DNA of 64,000 nucleotides from Prorocentrum cordatum (GCA_963575745.1 CAUYUJ010004592.1:72501-136500); one strand, 5' to 3'; shown: positions 51,641-61,645, counted from the stretch's first letter. Made by a program: numbers and translations. The notes: generated by a model not told the origin, from the sequence alone.

Positions 51641-52535
51641 AAAATGCCGCCAAGAGGCCCCCGAGAGGCCTCCGACGAGACACCAAGAAGACTTCCAAAG
51701 GCGTCTTGTCTGCGACCCAGCTTGGTCTCCAATATCCCAAAAAACCGTCGAGATGCCTCCTCTTCCGCCTCCTCCGCTATCGAGTCCTCTATCCTCCTTC
51801 TTGCCCACAGTGGGGACACCAAAATATAGCAACGGAGGTGCAAAATGGGCGCGACACGATGCCATAACCCACTTACCGTGCTTGGTGGGGGGCAGATGGG
51901 GACCAGAGGGAGGAGGGGAGAATAAGACCTTCCAGAATCCACGAAAGCTCAACCCAAACCACAACCAACCCCCTCGTCGCTTCTCATCCTCACCCTCTTC
52001 CGCGCACGGCATCCGAAGTCGTGAGAAGTGTCACGACCACAGCTCCCGACCGCATCACACAATGTGCCTCGGGCCCGATCCTCCCGCGGGGTCCCGTGGC
52101 GCCAACAGGGGGCCGAAACAGCGCGTCGCGTTGTTTTCTCACGACAGCTGGCTGCCAAGATCCCTCCTCCTGGGAGATTGATGTTTCATCCGCATCCGCG
52201 AGTCGGAAGAAGTGGGTGGAAACATGAAGCAGGAAGGCAAATGAAAGAGATTGTTGTTCGGACCCGCCCAAAGAGTACCAACAGACGACACCATACCGAT
52301 TCTTGAAGCAGGGCGACGCTTGACATAGCTTGGGATTGGGCACAGATTGGATATCCCAAAACTAACCACTTTCAACGACCAGCGTGCAGGCCTGGCTCGC
52401 GACCCGGCCCCCTCTCGAGGGGCCACGGGGGGGGGCACGGACAGACACCTTGCCTCGGGAGCAGCAGGGCACACGGACAAGGCCTCGACTGCCGCCGTGA
52501 TTAGAGGCCTCCTAGATGGGGTCGGAGTAAATGGC

Positions 52536-52708
52536 GTCGGAGGATCGCGCCTTATCGCCGATGCATCGGTGATGCATCGGCGATGCATCGGCGACGCATC
52601 GGTGACGCACTGGCGATGCATCGTCGACGTCGTCGATGCATCGGCGTCGTCGACGTGAACATCGAGCCGCATCGCCGATGCATCGGCGATGCGGCGCGAT
52701 CCTCCGAC
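52536..52708. mobile_element. 173-bp MITE-like element filled with GATGCATCG palindromes
   Basis: A perfect 16-bp terminal inverted repeat, GTCGGAGGATCGCGCC (52536-52551) and its inverse (52693-52708), extends imperfectly about 30 bp inward. The interior is a tandem series of CGATGCATCGG and CGACGCATCGG units, each palindromic, with GTCGACGTC palindromes in the middle. No coding capacity. The same unit occurs at 32.68 kb. Confidence 0.8.
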
Positions 52709-52739
52709 CTTATCTGCTACGACCCCATGCAGGAAGCCT

Positions 52740-53760
52740 AGATTTATGTTCCCGGCCCCGACAATCGATATGCTCTGTCTGCAGGCTCTGGGCCCAAGGG
52801 GGGAAGATCGGCAGCGGCTGGCAGATGGGAGCCTTCAGTTTCGCGATGTGCCTCCGCAGGCGCGCCCGGGCAAACGCAGGGCGCACGAGGGATATGGAAG
52901 GAACACGACAGAGGAGGGACAAGAGACGGGAAAAGAAACACTCCTTTCGTTTCAACCAAATGTTTGACCGTAATCGAACATATTCCTACTGCGTTCGGAG
53001 GCTTCTGGAGGACGCGCGTCCACTATAGTCAGCGGGTATGGTCCTCGGATGGTGCTGAGACCTCTGGCAAGGCGAAACAACATACGCCCGGGTGTGGGAT
53101 GGCAGAAAACGAAGACAGACGGGGCTGGCTGGGGTGGCCGACGATGACGTCTGACCCCGGACGACCAGCAACAAACGCAAAACCATCGAATACGCAACGC
53201 CACGCGCGGACAAGCGCCCCCCCCCCGCCCTTCCACAGGGCAGAAGGCACAACATATGAACGGGGAAATGCTGATACATAACTTCTTCTATTACACACTA
53301 CCATCTACTCAGAGCCAGTCTGGGGAGGGGTTGAAAACCCTTGCGGGGGGCAGGCGGAGCTGAGCCCGACAGGGCTTGCCAGATATGTCCAAACGTGTAC
53401 GAGACAGTACTTTTGCACCACAACGCCGAGCGGATGGGGCTTTCCACCCCTTCGCTCCTAAGAGAAAAAGCTAGACCACCAGGCCCACAAGCTAGCAAGC
53501 TAGCTTCCTGAGCGTGCAGCCTGGGGGCCCCGAGCCTCCGATACAAAAGGTCCGCGGACAGGCATTTTCGACACCGCCCAGCCGACCCCACTGGGCCACT
53601 GGTCAAAGGCTTGAACTCAAAAACAGCCGAGCACGGGCAAGAAAGGAGGGAGGGAAGCGGAGCCGAAACTCTTCTGAAAGAAAAAACGAAACCCACGGCC
53701 TCCCCCCAAGGACCCATTCACACTCAGACTTGGCTCTTGTTAAGTATAGGTTTTCAGGAG
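52740..53760. other. No gene recognised
   Basis: Short open frames on both strands without motifs. This is the DNA beyond the 3' end of the DIRS-like element E3; no inverted or split terminal repeats of E3 could be identified in it. Confidence 0.45.
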
Positions 53761-53769
53761 AGGGAAGAA

Positions 53770-54504
53770 CTACGAGGCTCCAAACATACGGACAGGAGCC
53801 TCCTTCTCGCGATGGCTCGTCAGAGCCTGAATCATGCCGGCGCCGGGCGGGGTGCCTGCGCCAGGGCCGCGCACGATGGCGCCGTGCACGGCCTGCACCG
53901 AGCGTCGACAAAAACTGCTGCCCTTCCTGATCTGGGGGCCGCTCAGCCCACTCGACTTCTCGACAAGGACGTGGTACTTAGTGCACCTCTGGAGCGCAGA
54001 AGCCGTGGCCCATCGTCCTCGTCTCCCCGCCGCCTCCAGGTCGCCATTCAACGCCGCGAACCTTGCCGCCGCCGCATGTCTCATCCCGTGCGGCGGCCCC
54101 GCCTTCGCCATGCCGGCCCCCTTCAACGTCTTCAGCCAAACCTTTCGGAAGCCAGCCTGGGCGAACGGGATGACCTGGTCGTCGGGCTCACGGTTCTGGG
54201 CCAGAACCTTCAGCAGCAGCCGAGAAATCGGCCACTCCTGCACAGCTCCCTGGTTGGCGCCCGTCTTTGTCTTCTGGCGTATCATGCGGTCGCCCAGCCT
54301 CAGCCCCACTCCGCCGTCTGGTGTGAAACTGACGTGCCTGGCCCGCAACATCTCCGAGTCCTGTTCACGCAGCCACCCGTCCAATTGGATGGTGCAGGCA
54401 CATGCCTTCAAGATATGGCCTGTCTCCAGCATCCTCGTCACGATCACGGCCATCGCCTGGAACGGGATTGGGTGCCTTCGCCTCCAAACTGCAACCTCCC
54501 CCAC
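53770..54504 (-). pseudogene. E3 tyrosine recombinase catalytic domain
   Basis: The minus-strand frame of 244 residues shows the tyrosine recombinase pattern. DGWLREQDSEMLRARHV contains the first Arg, followed by RQKTKTGANQG (beta-hairpin Lys/Arg), PHGMRHAAAARF (H-x-x-R) and GRRGRWATASALQRCTKYH. The nucleophile is expected as Tyr in an R-Y-x-K setting; here Cys occupies it (QRCTK), with a Tyr two residues further on. In DIRS elements this enzyme inserts the circular cDNA without target-site duplication. The last 60 residues may be read-through. Confidence 0.75.
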
Positions 54505-54519
54505 GCCTTCAGCGTTCGG

Positions 54520-54870
54520 TGAGCCGTCGGGAGCTCCCCGCGATGGTCCTCAAAGATGTGCACGAATCCGTTCAAGGTCAGCGACGCCTCCATGTAGTTG
54601 TCACCGTGCAAGTAACAGAGGTCGCTGATGTAGTTGTCGAGCGCGCGGTCCCGATCACCCAGCGCCCCGAACGGCACCTCCCCCCGCTTGCAGTCGACAA
54701 GGAAGGCCCTCACCTCGCTCTCGTACACGGCATTGGAGCCGTCGACCGCGCGACCAACGACCAGCTCCCCTCGTAGCTGAGATCGCCAACAAGGTCGCCG
54801 AAGACGTCGCTGCCGCTGCCCCAGCACCCTCAGGAGCGGCCGCACCGCCTTGGGGGTCGCCCTCATCCTG
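54520..54870 (-). pseudogene. E3 recombinase N-terminal (core-binding) region
   Basis: The minus strand reads RALDNYISDLCYLHGDNYME then LNGFVHIFEDHRGELPTAHR, the helical SAM-like DNA-clasp region that precedes the catalytic domain in tyrosine recombinases. A frame change near 54500 separates it from the catalytic part. Confidence 0.6.
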
Positions 54871-55210
54871 TGCGCCTCCTTGGTCTCGTCCGCCGCCCCG
54901 ATGCCGACGCCCCTGCTCGACCCGCCCGCCATGTTCCACTGGCTGGGGACCCACCTGCAGTAGCCCCTGATCCCAAGAGCCAGCGCGACGCCGCAGGCCA
55001 CCCGCGCGAGCCTCAAGAGCGCCGTCGCAGAAGATCGGCCTTTCTGCAGCACCCCCATGGAGACCACCGAGTCGGTCATAATCACGACACGTTTGTTCCA
55101 GCATCTCGAGGATCTTGCCAGATGCCGAAGCACGCTGACCACGCACCTCAGCTCCAACACGTCGCTGTGCCCCCCCGCCTCCCAGCGCCCCCGGAAAAGC
55201 TCGTGCCACC
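54870..55210 (-). pseudogene. E3 RNase H, C-terminal half
   Basis: VLELRCVVSVLRHLARSSR, then VVIMTDSVVSMGVLQKGRSS, then YCRWVPSQWNMAGGSSRG. This is the DIRS/LTR-type RNase H with its Glu (LEL), its Asp (TDS) and the WVPS-x-x-N-x-x-D-x-x-S-R end. In the last motif the expected Asp is Gly (NMAGGSSRG), so activity is probably lost. Confidence 0.75.
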
Positions 55211-55786
55211 TCGCGTTTCGTCGATCCAGCCCGCGCCGATCGGCATAACCTGCCCTCGGCTTTGCAGGGCCCGCGGCCGCTCCCGACGAGGCCGAACCTG
55301 ACCCCCTTTCGGCACCTCCCCCCTAGCGTAATCGAGCTGCTCGAGCTTCACGGCGTAGTTGGCCGCGAAGTCGCCCCCGTAGCTGAGGGCGACCCCCGAG
55401 ACCACCGCGAACTCGTCCCGCAGCCCATCGTCCTCCACGAGCGCCGCCAGGTTGGTCACCACCAGCAGCCCACACACCTCCAAGGAGGAGACGCCTTCCG
55501 CTCGACAGAGTCCGCCCCAGGGCCCCAACGCTAAGTCGTTCAGCGCCGCGGGCCCCACGACGACGAAACCCAGTTCCTCTCGAATGGCGAGCATGGCCAC
55601 CTCGATGACCACCTGCGCCCAGTAGTTGTCCTGATCGACCTTTCGATGTGTCCTGTCGTCGAGCCCCTCGTGACCCCAGGGCGCGCGCGATCTCCGATTG
55701 TAATCGTCCGAGAAGGTGCCCAGGAACATCCTCAGGTGGCAGACCCAGAGCCAGCGGCGCCTCAGCCGATTGAAGAAGCCGCCCAA
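55148..55786 (-). pseudogene. E3 region of unknown function between RNase H halves
   Basis: A 200-residue minus-strand frame (LRRRWLWVCHLRMFLGTFSD, NYWAQVVIEVAMLAIREELG, FVVVGPAALNDLALGPWGGL, DEFAVVSGVALSYGGDFAAN) reads as a genuine globular protein. I do not recognise it. It lies where the long middle part of the RNase H/connection region would be, but it is longer and more hydrophobic than I expect. It may be element-specific or acquired. Confidence 0.45.
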
Positions 55787-55859
55787 CTACCTGCGCGCCC
55801 AGGAGCTCCTCGACCCGAATGTCCTCCACCCGAGCCGTCACCGGGTGCCCGAGCTCGCC

Positions 55860-56099
55860 CTACAGGTCCAGCAAGCCCTGCTGCAGCGTCAGTATCCCAG
55901 GGCGACCTTCCTTCGGGTGAATCATCTCGCCCTCCTCCAGGCCCGCCTTGCTTACCTCCTCCTCCTCTATCTCCGTCTGCGTCTCCTCCACCCTGATCTG
56001 CCACACCTGCTCGGCCCCTCGGTCCAGCTCCTCCCTGGTCTCCTCGACGCTCGACTTTGTCGCCACACCGCAAACACTTTCGTCGCTCGCACCGGCCAT
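55860..56099 (-). pseudogene. E3 RNase H, first catalytic strand and connector
   Basis: MAGASDESVCGVATKSSVEE fits the first RNase H strand (Asp-x-x-x-x-Gly-Val), followed by an acidic helical stretch (ETQTEIEEEEVSKAGLEEGE). Confidence 0.45.
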
Positions 56100-56560
56100 G
56101 TAGATCGTCGTGTGCCAGGCGAGCTCCAGGTTCGCCTCGAAAGATATGGCCAGCGACCCCGAAGCCCTCAGTCAGCCCGACCATCACCGTCGTCGGCAGG
56201 CGCTGCAGCTCCTCCGCCCCCCCGCCCGTCCAATTGCCGATCCGTCGATAGCTGGCGCCCAAGATCGCGGAGGCTGGTCGGCACGCCAGCATGCCCCGCG
56301 CCCAGCGCCCCACCACCGTCGCCAGCTCCCGAGGGCGGGCGGACTGCATGATCACGACCGCCTCGGCGCAGATAATCAAGTCCTTCATCTTTTCGGGGTA
56401 GACCTTCAGCGTGTAGTGGCGTCCAGAGATCGCCAGCCCTAGTCCTCGCCGCAGGCCTTCCCCTGCCCCCTCCTTGTGCGCCGCGAGCCCCTTCGCGCCC
56501 AAGTAGCTCCGAATGTGGCCCTTCGTCACCTCCAGCTCCGCACCCCCCCCCCCCCATCCT
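56090..56560 (-). pseudogene. E3 RT thumb/connection
   Basis: GGGLGLAISGRHYTLKVYPE-type sequence follows the YVDD motif: LRRGLGLAISGRHYTLKVYP, KMKDLIICAEAVV, then VVGRWARGMLACRPASAILG. The last is the G-x-W...R-P motif found after the palm of DIRS-like RTs (recalled). Confidence 0.6.
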
Positions 56561-57037
56561 TCGCGAGCTTCAGCCCAATGTCGTCGTCGACGTACAGGGG
56601 CAGCAGTCGGTCCCTGCGAAGCTCGGGCACGCCTTCCTCCGTGGACAGACCCCCCATGGCCTCGAAGCAGTCGACGAGCGTCGAGTGGGCCAAGAAGACG
56701 GCCCAAGCCACCCCCATCACTGGCGCAACAGCCCCACTCCAGCGGCCCCCAAATGCGACGCAGGCAAATCAGACCCCCCCTCCTTCGCAGAGCCATGCAG
56801 CTCCGCCAGCGCCACTCCTTCGAGCGCAAAGTACTCTGCCAGCCCCTCCGCCCGCCTCAACCTGTAGAACCAGTCGGGCACATTTCCCTGGAAGCTCTCT
56901 AGCACTCGGCCCTTCAGGATGTCGCCCGCCAGCTCCAACGCCGATAAGGCAGGAGGTGATCCTAACGGGGTCCAGGGCGGTCGACGGAAGAGCAGATTCA
57001 CCTTCCGAGCGGCCCAGATGAGCCTCGACTTGGTCAC
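56526..57037 (-). pseudogene. E3 reverse transcriptase palm
   Basis: The reading starts TKSRLIWAARKVNLLFRRPP, the R-L-I-x-x-x-R-x-x-N motif of the RT fingers. The region expected to be motif A reads SFQGNVPDWFYRLRRAEGLA, with Asn where a first Asp is usual. A frame step follows; then motif B-like MGVAWAVFLAHSTLVD, and motif C LLPLYVDDDIGLKL with the intact Asp pair (56595-56610 region). It copies element RNA to cDNA. Confidence 0.75.
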
Positions 57038-57049
57038 TTCGCGCCCGTG

Positions 57050-57945
57050 CTCACGTCTTTTGCCGCGCAGAAAAGGCCCCAGGTGTGCTTCGCCTCCTTC
57101 GCGTACTGAGCCACCCCTGCTTGCGTCATCCGCGTGGCCGCCGTGAGCCTGGCGCGCCGATCCTGCCAGCCTGGGTCCGAGTCGCTCTCGATGCCCTCGC
57201 GCCTCTGCTAGTCTACCTCCTTCGGGCCCTCCGGCATGCGGCTCCCCCAGCGCCCCAAGTGGGGCGCCGAGGTCGCCGGGGGGTCCGTCAGGGGCAAGCC
57301 CGCGGCCCCAAGCGGCGGCAGCGAGACCTGGCCCGCCACCATCCTGCAGAGGTCGCCCTTCTCGATAAACGTCGTAGATGATGCAGTCTGCTTCATGCCG
57401 CGCCCTCCGCCCGCCGTATCACCCGAGCTGTCGGGCCCCCGCGAGCGGCGAAGCACCGCTTTGCCGTCGCCGATGCCCCCCCGCGGCCCGAGACGGGCGC
57501 GGCGGTCCCAGATGTCGCAGACCACCTCCCGCCGGGGCCCCGTCGCCCCCCCCCCCCCTGATGTCGGAACAGCCGCGCCATCGGCCGCGCCAGCTCGCCC
57601 TGCGGCAAGAGAGCACAGTGCCCGAGCTGCCCGACACGTCCGCATCCACGTCAGACGCAGCGGGTTCGCAGACAAACCCGTGCTCGAGCCCCTCGCCGCA
57701 AGTGGCCCCGTAGGCGTAGGCAGGCCCCATCAGGGGATCCCCCCCGCGGAAGTCCATCGGCCCCAGGATCTCGAACAGGAAGCGCCAGTTCCCCTGGAAA
57801 GCGACGAGGGTTGGGCACGGTGGTGCAGCTCAGGTCCGCGATGTACAACACACGGCCTTCGCCCGAATGGCCTGAGCCGCGAAGCTCAACGCGGCGAGCC
57901 CCAGAGCCCAGCCCCTCCTGCTCTGCCCCCGACCCGACGTGAGAA
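57050..57945 (-). pseudogene. E3 gag-pol linker
   Basis: The minus strand reads FQGNWRFLFEILGPMDFRGG, then YGATCGEGLEHGFVCEP, then FIEKGDLCRMVAGQVSLPPL, and ESDSDPGWQDRRARLTAATR up to the RT. Each piece is protein-like but in changing frames with stops. It presumably joins the gag-like region to RT; no enzyme motif is seen. Confidence 0.45.
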
Positions 57946-58134
57946 GGCGAAAACCCACCCCCACCCCCAGTCCCGACCCCATCCCCGAACCTGCAAGCCA
58001 AAGGAGTCGGGACTGGGGGGGGGGGTTTTCGGGGTTCAGGAATGGAGAAACCCACCCCCGCCCCCGGTCCCGACTCCTTGAACCGCCGGCTCGGGGATGG
58101 GCGTCGGGACTGGGGGTGGGGGTGGGTTTTCGCC
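57946..58134. mobile_element. 189-bp double foldback inserted in E3
   Basis: GGCGAAAACCCACCCCCACC, continuing through CCCAGTCCCGAC (57946 onward), is matched almost base for base by the inverse of the right end (to 58134), about 43 bp. Inside, AAGGAGTCGGGACTGGGGG (58001 on) is again inverse to CCCGGTCCCGACTCCTT (to about 58080). The whole element can fold into one long hairpin made of four copies of one ~45-bp unit in alternating orientation. Confidence 0.85.
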
Positions 58135-58479
58135 CTCTGACGACGATCTGGCCGCCGACGAGGCCCGCGCAGCGCAGATCCACAGGAGCGAACGCAACAG
58201 TGCGAGACTTGCCCAAAGGGCGCCGCTCCAAAACGATCTCTCTGGCCACCCCTAGTCGTCATCCTTGGGCGCCACGTCTCGCACCGATGTGAAGTGCTTC
58301 TGGCGCTGCGCCCGCCCCCTCAGCTTGTCCGTTGCATCGTCGGCGGCCAGGGTGCCCTCGATGGTGTCTTGCGAACTAATCCTCGCTTATCGTTCGCCCA
58401 GCGATCAGTCGACCTTCGACCTCCATTTCGACCCGTTGGCGCTGCGCGGTCTCTTCCAGTCGCTCTCGCAGGTGACTCC

Positions 58480-59567
58480 TTCATGCGTCTTCATGATGGT
58501 ACATCCTGCGGCAACTCAGCTCGCTGGCTTGGGAATTGATCAAACCCCTAATATCACCGATGGCCATCATCCGATCCAGCACCATCGCCATCTCCAGTGT
58601 CTCGTTCGCGATGGGGGACCCTTGTGAACTCTGTGCTCCCGAGCTATTCTCGCACCTCGATCTTCGCAAAGCGACCCCCGCGATAGACCTTACTCAGCAC
58701 TTTGTGCGCAACCCGCTTCTTGATTCCTCCGACTCGCATGTTCGGGTTGCGATCGTAGCTTTTCAGCGTCTGCAAGAGAGCGCCCTCTGGGCTCTTACTC
58801 TCCATCTCGAGCTGCGCGCTAGTGTCCGGCGCCGAGCCCGAGGATAACTTTTCCCATCCAGACGCTCAAGACGACTTCGGGACCAACCCGTCGACATCAC
58901 TGCTGTTTCGCGTTCCCTTCTCCGGGTCGCTCTTTACTTATTCCTCATGCACGTTGAGTTTGGCAATAAACTGATCAAACTGTCTGCGCCGCTGTCTGAA
59001 CGTCCGAACCCCTTCTCAACCAGGTGTAGCTGTAACGGGGGGCGGCACTGCACTCGTCTTGCCCTTGTTCAAAGCCTCGGTCGCTGCCATCAACCCTGCG
59101 CGCAACTCGTTCTGCCCTCGTTGTAGTTCGGCATACAATCATTTCGTGTCGGGCTCATCGTCGGAGTCGGGAACGGCGGTTCCGAGAATCACCTCGCTGT
59201 CCGATGCCTCCGAGCCCGAGTCCGAGTCCCCCTGGCCACGCCACTGCTGGCACAGGTTGCGCAACACCCACAGCCCACCGACCACGCCCCTGATCCCCAT
59301 CAGGGATGCCTCGAGCCCCCCTGGCTCCCAAGCCTCCATCATGAAGTCCCAATCGCCCGAAATCTCTTCAGCCGCCTCTTTCGCTGCGACCGCCGCGTCA
59401 TACAGCCGCCGACATAGAAGCCCCAGCTTGAAATACTTCCACACGCGCCAAACCACGAAGAGGACGCCCGCCGAGCCCCCCCACGAACGGTGCAACCATT
59501 CATAGCAGAAAACAGTTGATCCAAGCGTCCACAGCCAACTGACGACGCACGCCTTCATGGACCCCAT
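58480..59567 (-). pseudogene. E3 gag-like protein with four in-frame stops
   Basis: The ATG at 59567 opens MGSMKACVVSWLWTLGSTVF. A Trp/Leu-rich region and helices (YDAAVAAKEAAEEISGDWDF) lead to an acidic tail (DSDSGSEASDSE). The same frame then continues across TGA, TGA, TAA and TGA codons with fully natural sequence (LYAELQRGQNELRAGLMAAT; VRTFRQRRRQFDQFIAKLN; PEGALLQTLKSYDRNPNMRV). Near 58655 it steps to another frame (NETLEMAMVLDRMMAIGDIR). The D-x-x-x-x-x-G-D-I-x-x-L pattern resembles the capsid-like region of dinoflagellate DIRS elements (recalled). It would package the element RNA. The hydrophobic N-terminus is unusual. Confidence 0.6.
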
Positions 59568-59689
59568 TATTATTCTTCGTGTTCGATTTCCAGGGGCATG
59601 TTTTCTTTTCTGGATTCTTCACCGTAGTCATGTTCTTGGCGTCCAACTCCTAGCGAGCGATCAACCGTGAGGGGGCAGTCAACACCATG

Positions 59690-60300
59690 TCACGAGACTT
59701 GCCCGCCAGCCCATGGAAGGGTGTCCAGGTCGTCACACCCGCGAGGAGCGTCGTGTACATCGACTGTTATACCTTCAAGTTCACCGCCTGTACTCGGAGA
59801 CTCGGGCCCGCACACGTCCATGTCTGATCAGCTGCTCGTCCGACCCGCTCCACTAGTAGCATGACCACTCCAGACTTCTGACTCTTGGGCAGGTCGTGGA
59901 TTTTGTTCCAGTTCGCCCAACCCCCCATGATGCGTGGGGGCTGGGTCCCGACGGTCGAGAACTGTTCCTCAATGAACAGCTCCTCGGTCTCCTCGGCGTC
60001 GGCGGCCTCTGCCGCCCCGTCCTCCCCCTCGTCGGGGTCGCCTTCGCCCGCGAAGCGCAGCCCGAAGAAGTCCAGGAACTCGTCCTGGTTCAGGCCGCTC
60101 CCCACGGCCTCGACCTCCTCGCGAAGGTCCCCCGAGAAGCTGAGGAGCGCGAGCCCCGCGCCCAGGAGCGCCCAAGGCCGCGGAATGGCGTCCGCGGCGG
60201 GAGGCCGTGCGCAGGCACGACCGCGAGAAGGCCCGCCCGCGGGCCTCGCCCGTGCTGACTTGAGCCCAATTAGGATCGGGAGAGAAAGGGGGGGGAAGAG
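59690..60300 (-). pseudogene. Minus-strand coding remnant with acidic domain, unknown
   Basis: Upstream of E3 on the same strand, a frame reads WALLGAGLALLSFSGDL (possible signal or membrane segment), NQDEFLDFFGLRFAGEGDPD, a Glu/Ala-rich acidic stretch and MGGWANWNKIHDLPKSQKSG. It continues beyond a TAA near 59767 (SMYTTLLAGVTTWTPFHGLA). It may be an extra ORF of E3 or an unrelated gene remnant; no family is recognised. Confidence 0.35.
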
Positions 60301-60384
60301 CGGCAAACAGACTGCGATGGGGGACGTAAAACAAAGTTCAAGAACCACTAGACGAACACAGAGCGCCACACAACGCTGGTGCAT

Positions 60385-61030
60385 TCTATCGCGCTGCCCA
60401 TGGCGCAGCGTTTTGCACCACCTGTGGTGCAGCCAACGGCGCAACCATTGGCGCAACATGTGGTGCAAGGTATGGCACAAACGCTGTGGCGCAACTTGTG
60501 GCACAACGCATGGTGTAACATTTGACGCATCCACTGGCGCAAACCTAATACGGCGCACCCTATGGCGTAATGTATGATGCAGCCTATGGGAAAACCTCTC
60601 GCGCAGCTTCTGGCGCAACTTACGGCGCAACCACTGGGGCGAACACATGGAGCTACTTACGGCGCAGCCTATGGCGCAACCTATGGTCCAATATATGGTG
60701 TACCCTGTGACGCCACCTGTAGCCTTGAGTGCAACCAGCGCGGCTCAACCTACGGTGCAACCTGTGGCGTAACCTGTTACGTATTCGGTGGCGCAAACTA
60801 CGACTCAACCCGACGAATGCTGTAACCTATGATGCAATCTATCTGGCGCAACATATGGTGCGAACGAAAACGGACCAAACTATGCCACAACATGTGGAAG
60901 AACCAATGGCGCACCCAGTGGCCACCTACGGCGCAATCAATACGGTGCAACTGATGGTGCATCATATCAGATGACGAAGTCCTGGTGCAATACATGACGA
61001 AACCTATGGCACAGCACAACACAGGAAGCA
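60385..61030. repeat. 12-bp GGCGCAACNNNT tandem array
   Basis: Copies such as GGCGCAACCATT, GGCGCAACATGT and GGCACAACGCAT follow one another at 12-bp steps with drift, decaying towards 61 kb. Since 12 is a multiple of three, the array is read as an Ala-Thr-Tyr-Gly-type repeat on the plus strand. Confidence 0.92.
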
Positions 61031-61159
61031 ACTCACTGCGCGACCCTCAACGACGGCAGACTGTCAGAGGGAGCGCTGGCGGGAAGCTATAGAGTGGAAA
61101 GCGGACGGAGAGATGTTGTAAAATGAGCGCAACGAGAGACGGAAGAAAGCGAGTGTGTT

Positions 61160-61645
61160 GAGCAGGGACCGACCGTCCAGGCATTCCTTTAGTCCTACCA
61201 CGACATGTTCTTAGAACCCAAACATGCTCTAAGAACATCAACAATGTTCTTAGACAATAAACCCGATGTGTTAAACCAAGACAGACCCAGTCAGAGAAAT
61301 CTTCTAAGAGCATTTCGTGGAAACCACAAACGGTTCTTAACACGTTTTTTGGTAACCCTATAAGGGAGCCAGGGCGCTTCGCTTCGCCACTGCTTGAGTG
61401 TGAGGGGCGGGGGCGATGGACAGAGGACGGACGGGGGGAAGGAGGCGAGCGCGAGCTCGGACGATGGGGAACGTCGGGGAGGAGGGAGGGCGAGGGCCGG
61501 ATGCGGGACGAGGGAAATGGGGAATGGGGAGACCAGGAAGTACCGATGCCGCTCCTCCCTGGACCTCTCCCGTGGTGCGTTCTGGCCGGCGCTTCGAGGC
61601 GAACCCAGCGGTGACGACGAGAGCCTCCCAGGAGGCCGGAAAAGG
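61160..61645 (+). repeat. Dispersed repeats B and A, copy 2 (order B-A)
   Basis: Part B (61160-61395; GACCGACCGTCC, ATGTTCTTAGAACCC, GCCAGGGCGCTTCGC) is followed by part A (about 61545-61645; CTGGACCTCTCCCGTGGTGC, GAGAGCCTCCCAGGAGGCC). Both are in the same orientation as at 37.8-38.3 kb but in swapped order. Confidence 0.75.

Larger units (their letters stand above)
53770..59567 (-). mobile_element. DIRS-like retroelement E3 (gag-like, RT, RNase H, tyrosine recombinase), decayed
   Basis: Reading the minus strand from 59567 to 53770 gives a gag-like region, RT with YVDD, the RNase H typical of DIRS elements, and a tyrosine recombinase, in that order. This order, with a recombinase instead of integrase or EN, defines DIRS-like elements. 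Stops (at least four in the gag-like region) and frame changes interrupt it. A 189-bp foldback is inserted at 57946-58134. Plus-strand frames across the region are Pro/Arg/Ser-rich shadows. The terminal repeats expected of DIRS elements were not found by eye, so the ends are those of the coding region. Confidence 0.8.

Noticed and set aside
53611-57037. Plus-strand open frames of 100-300 residues across the DIRS-like element
   Set aside because: The minus strand carries the RT, RNase H and recombinase motifs; plus-strand products are Pro/Arg/Ser-rich shadows of high-GC coding DNA.
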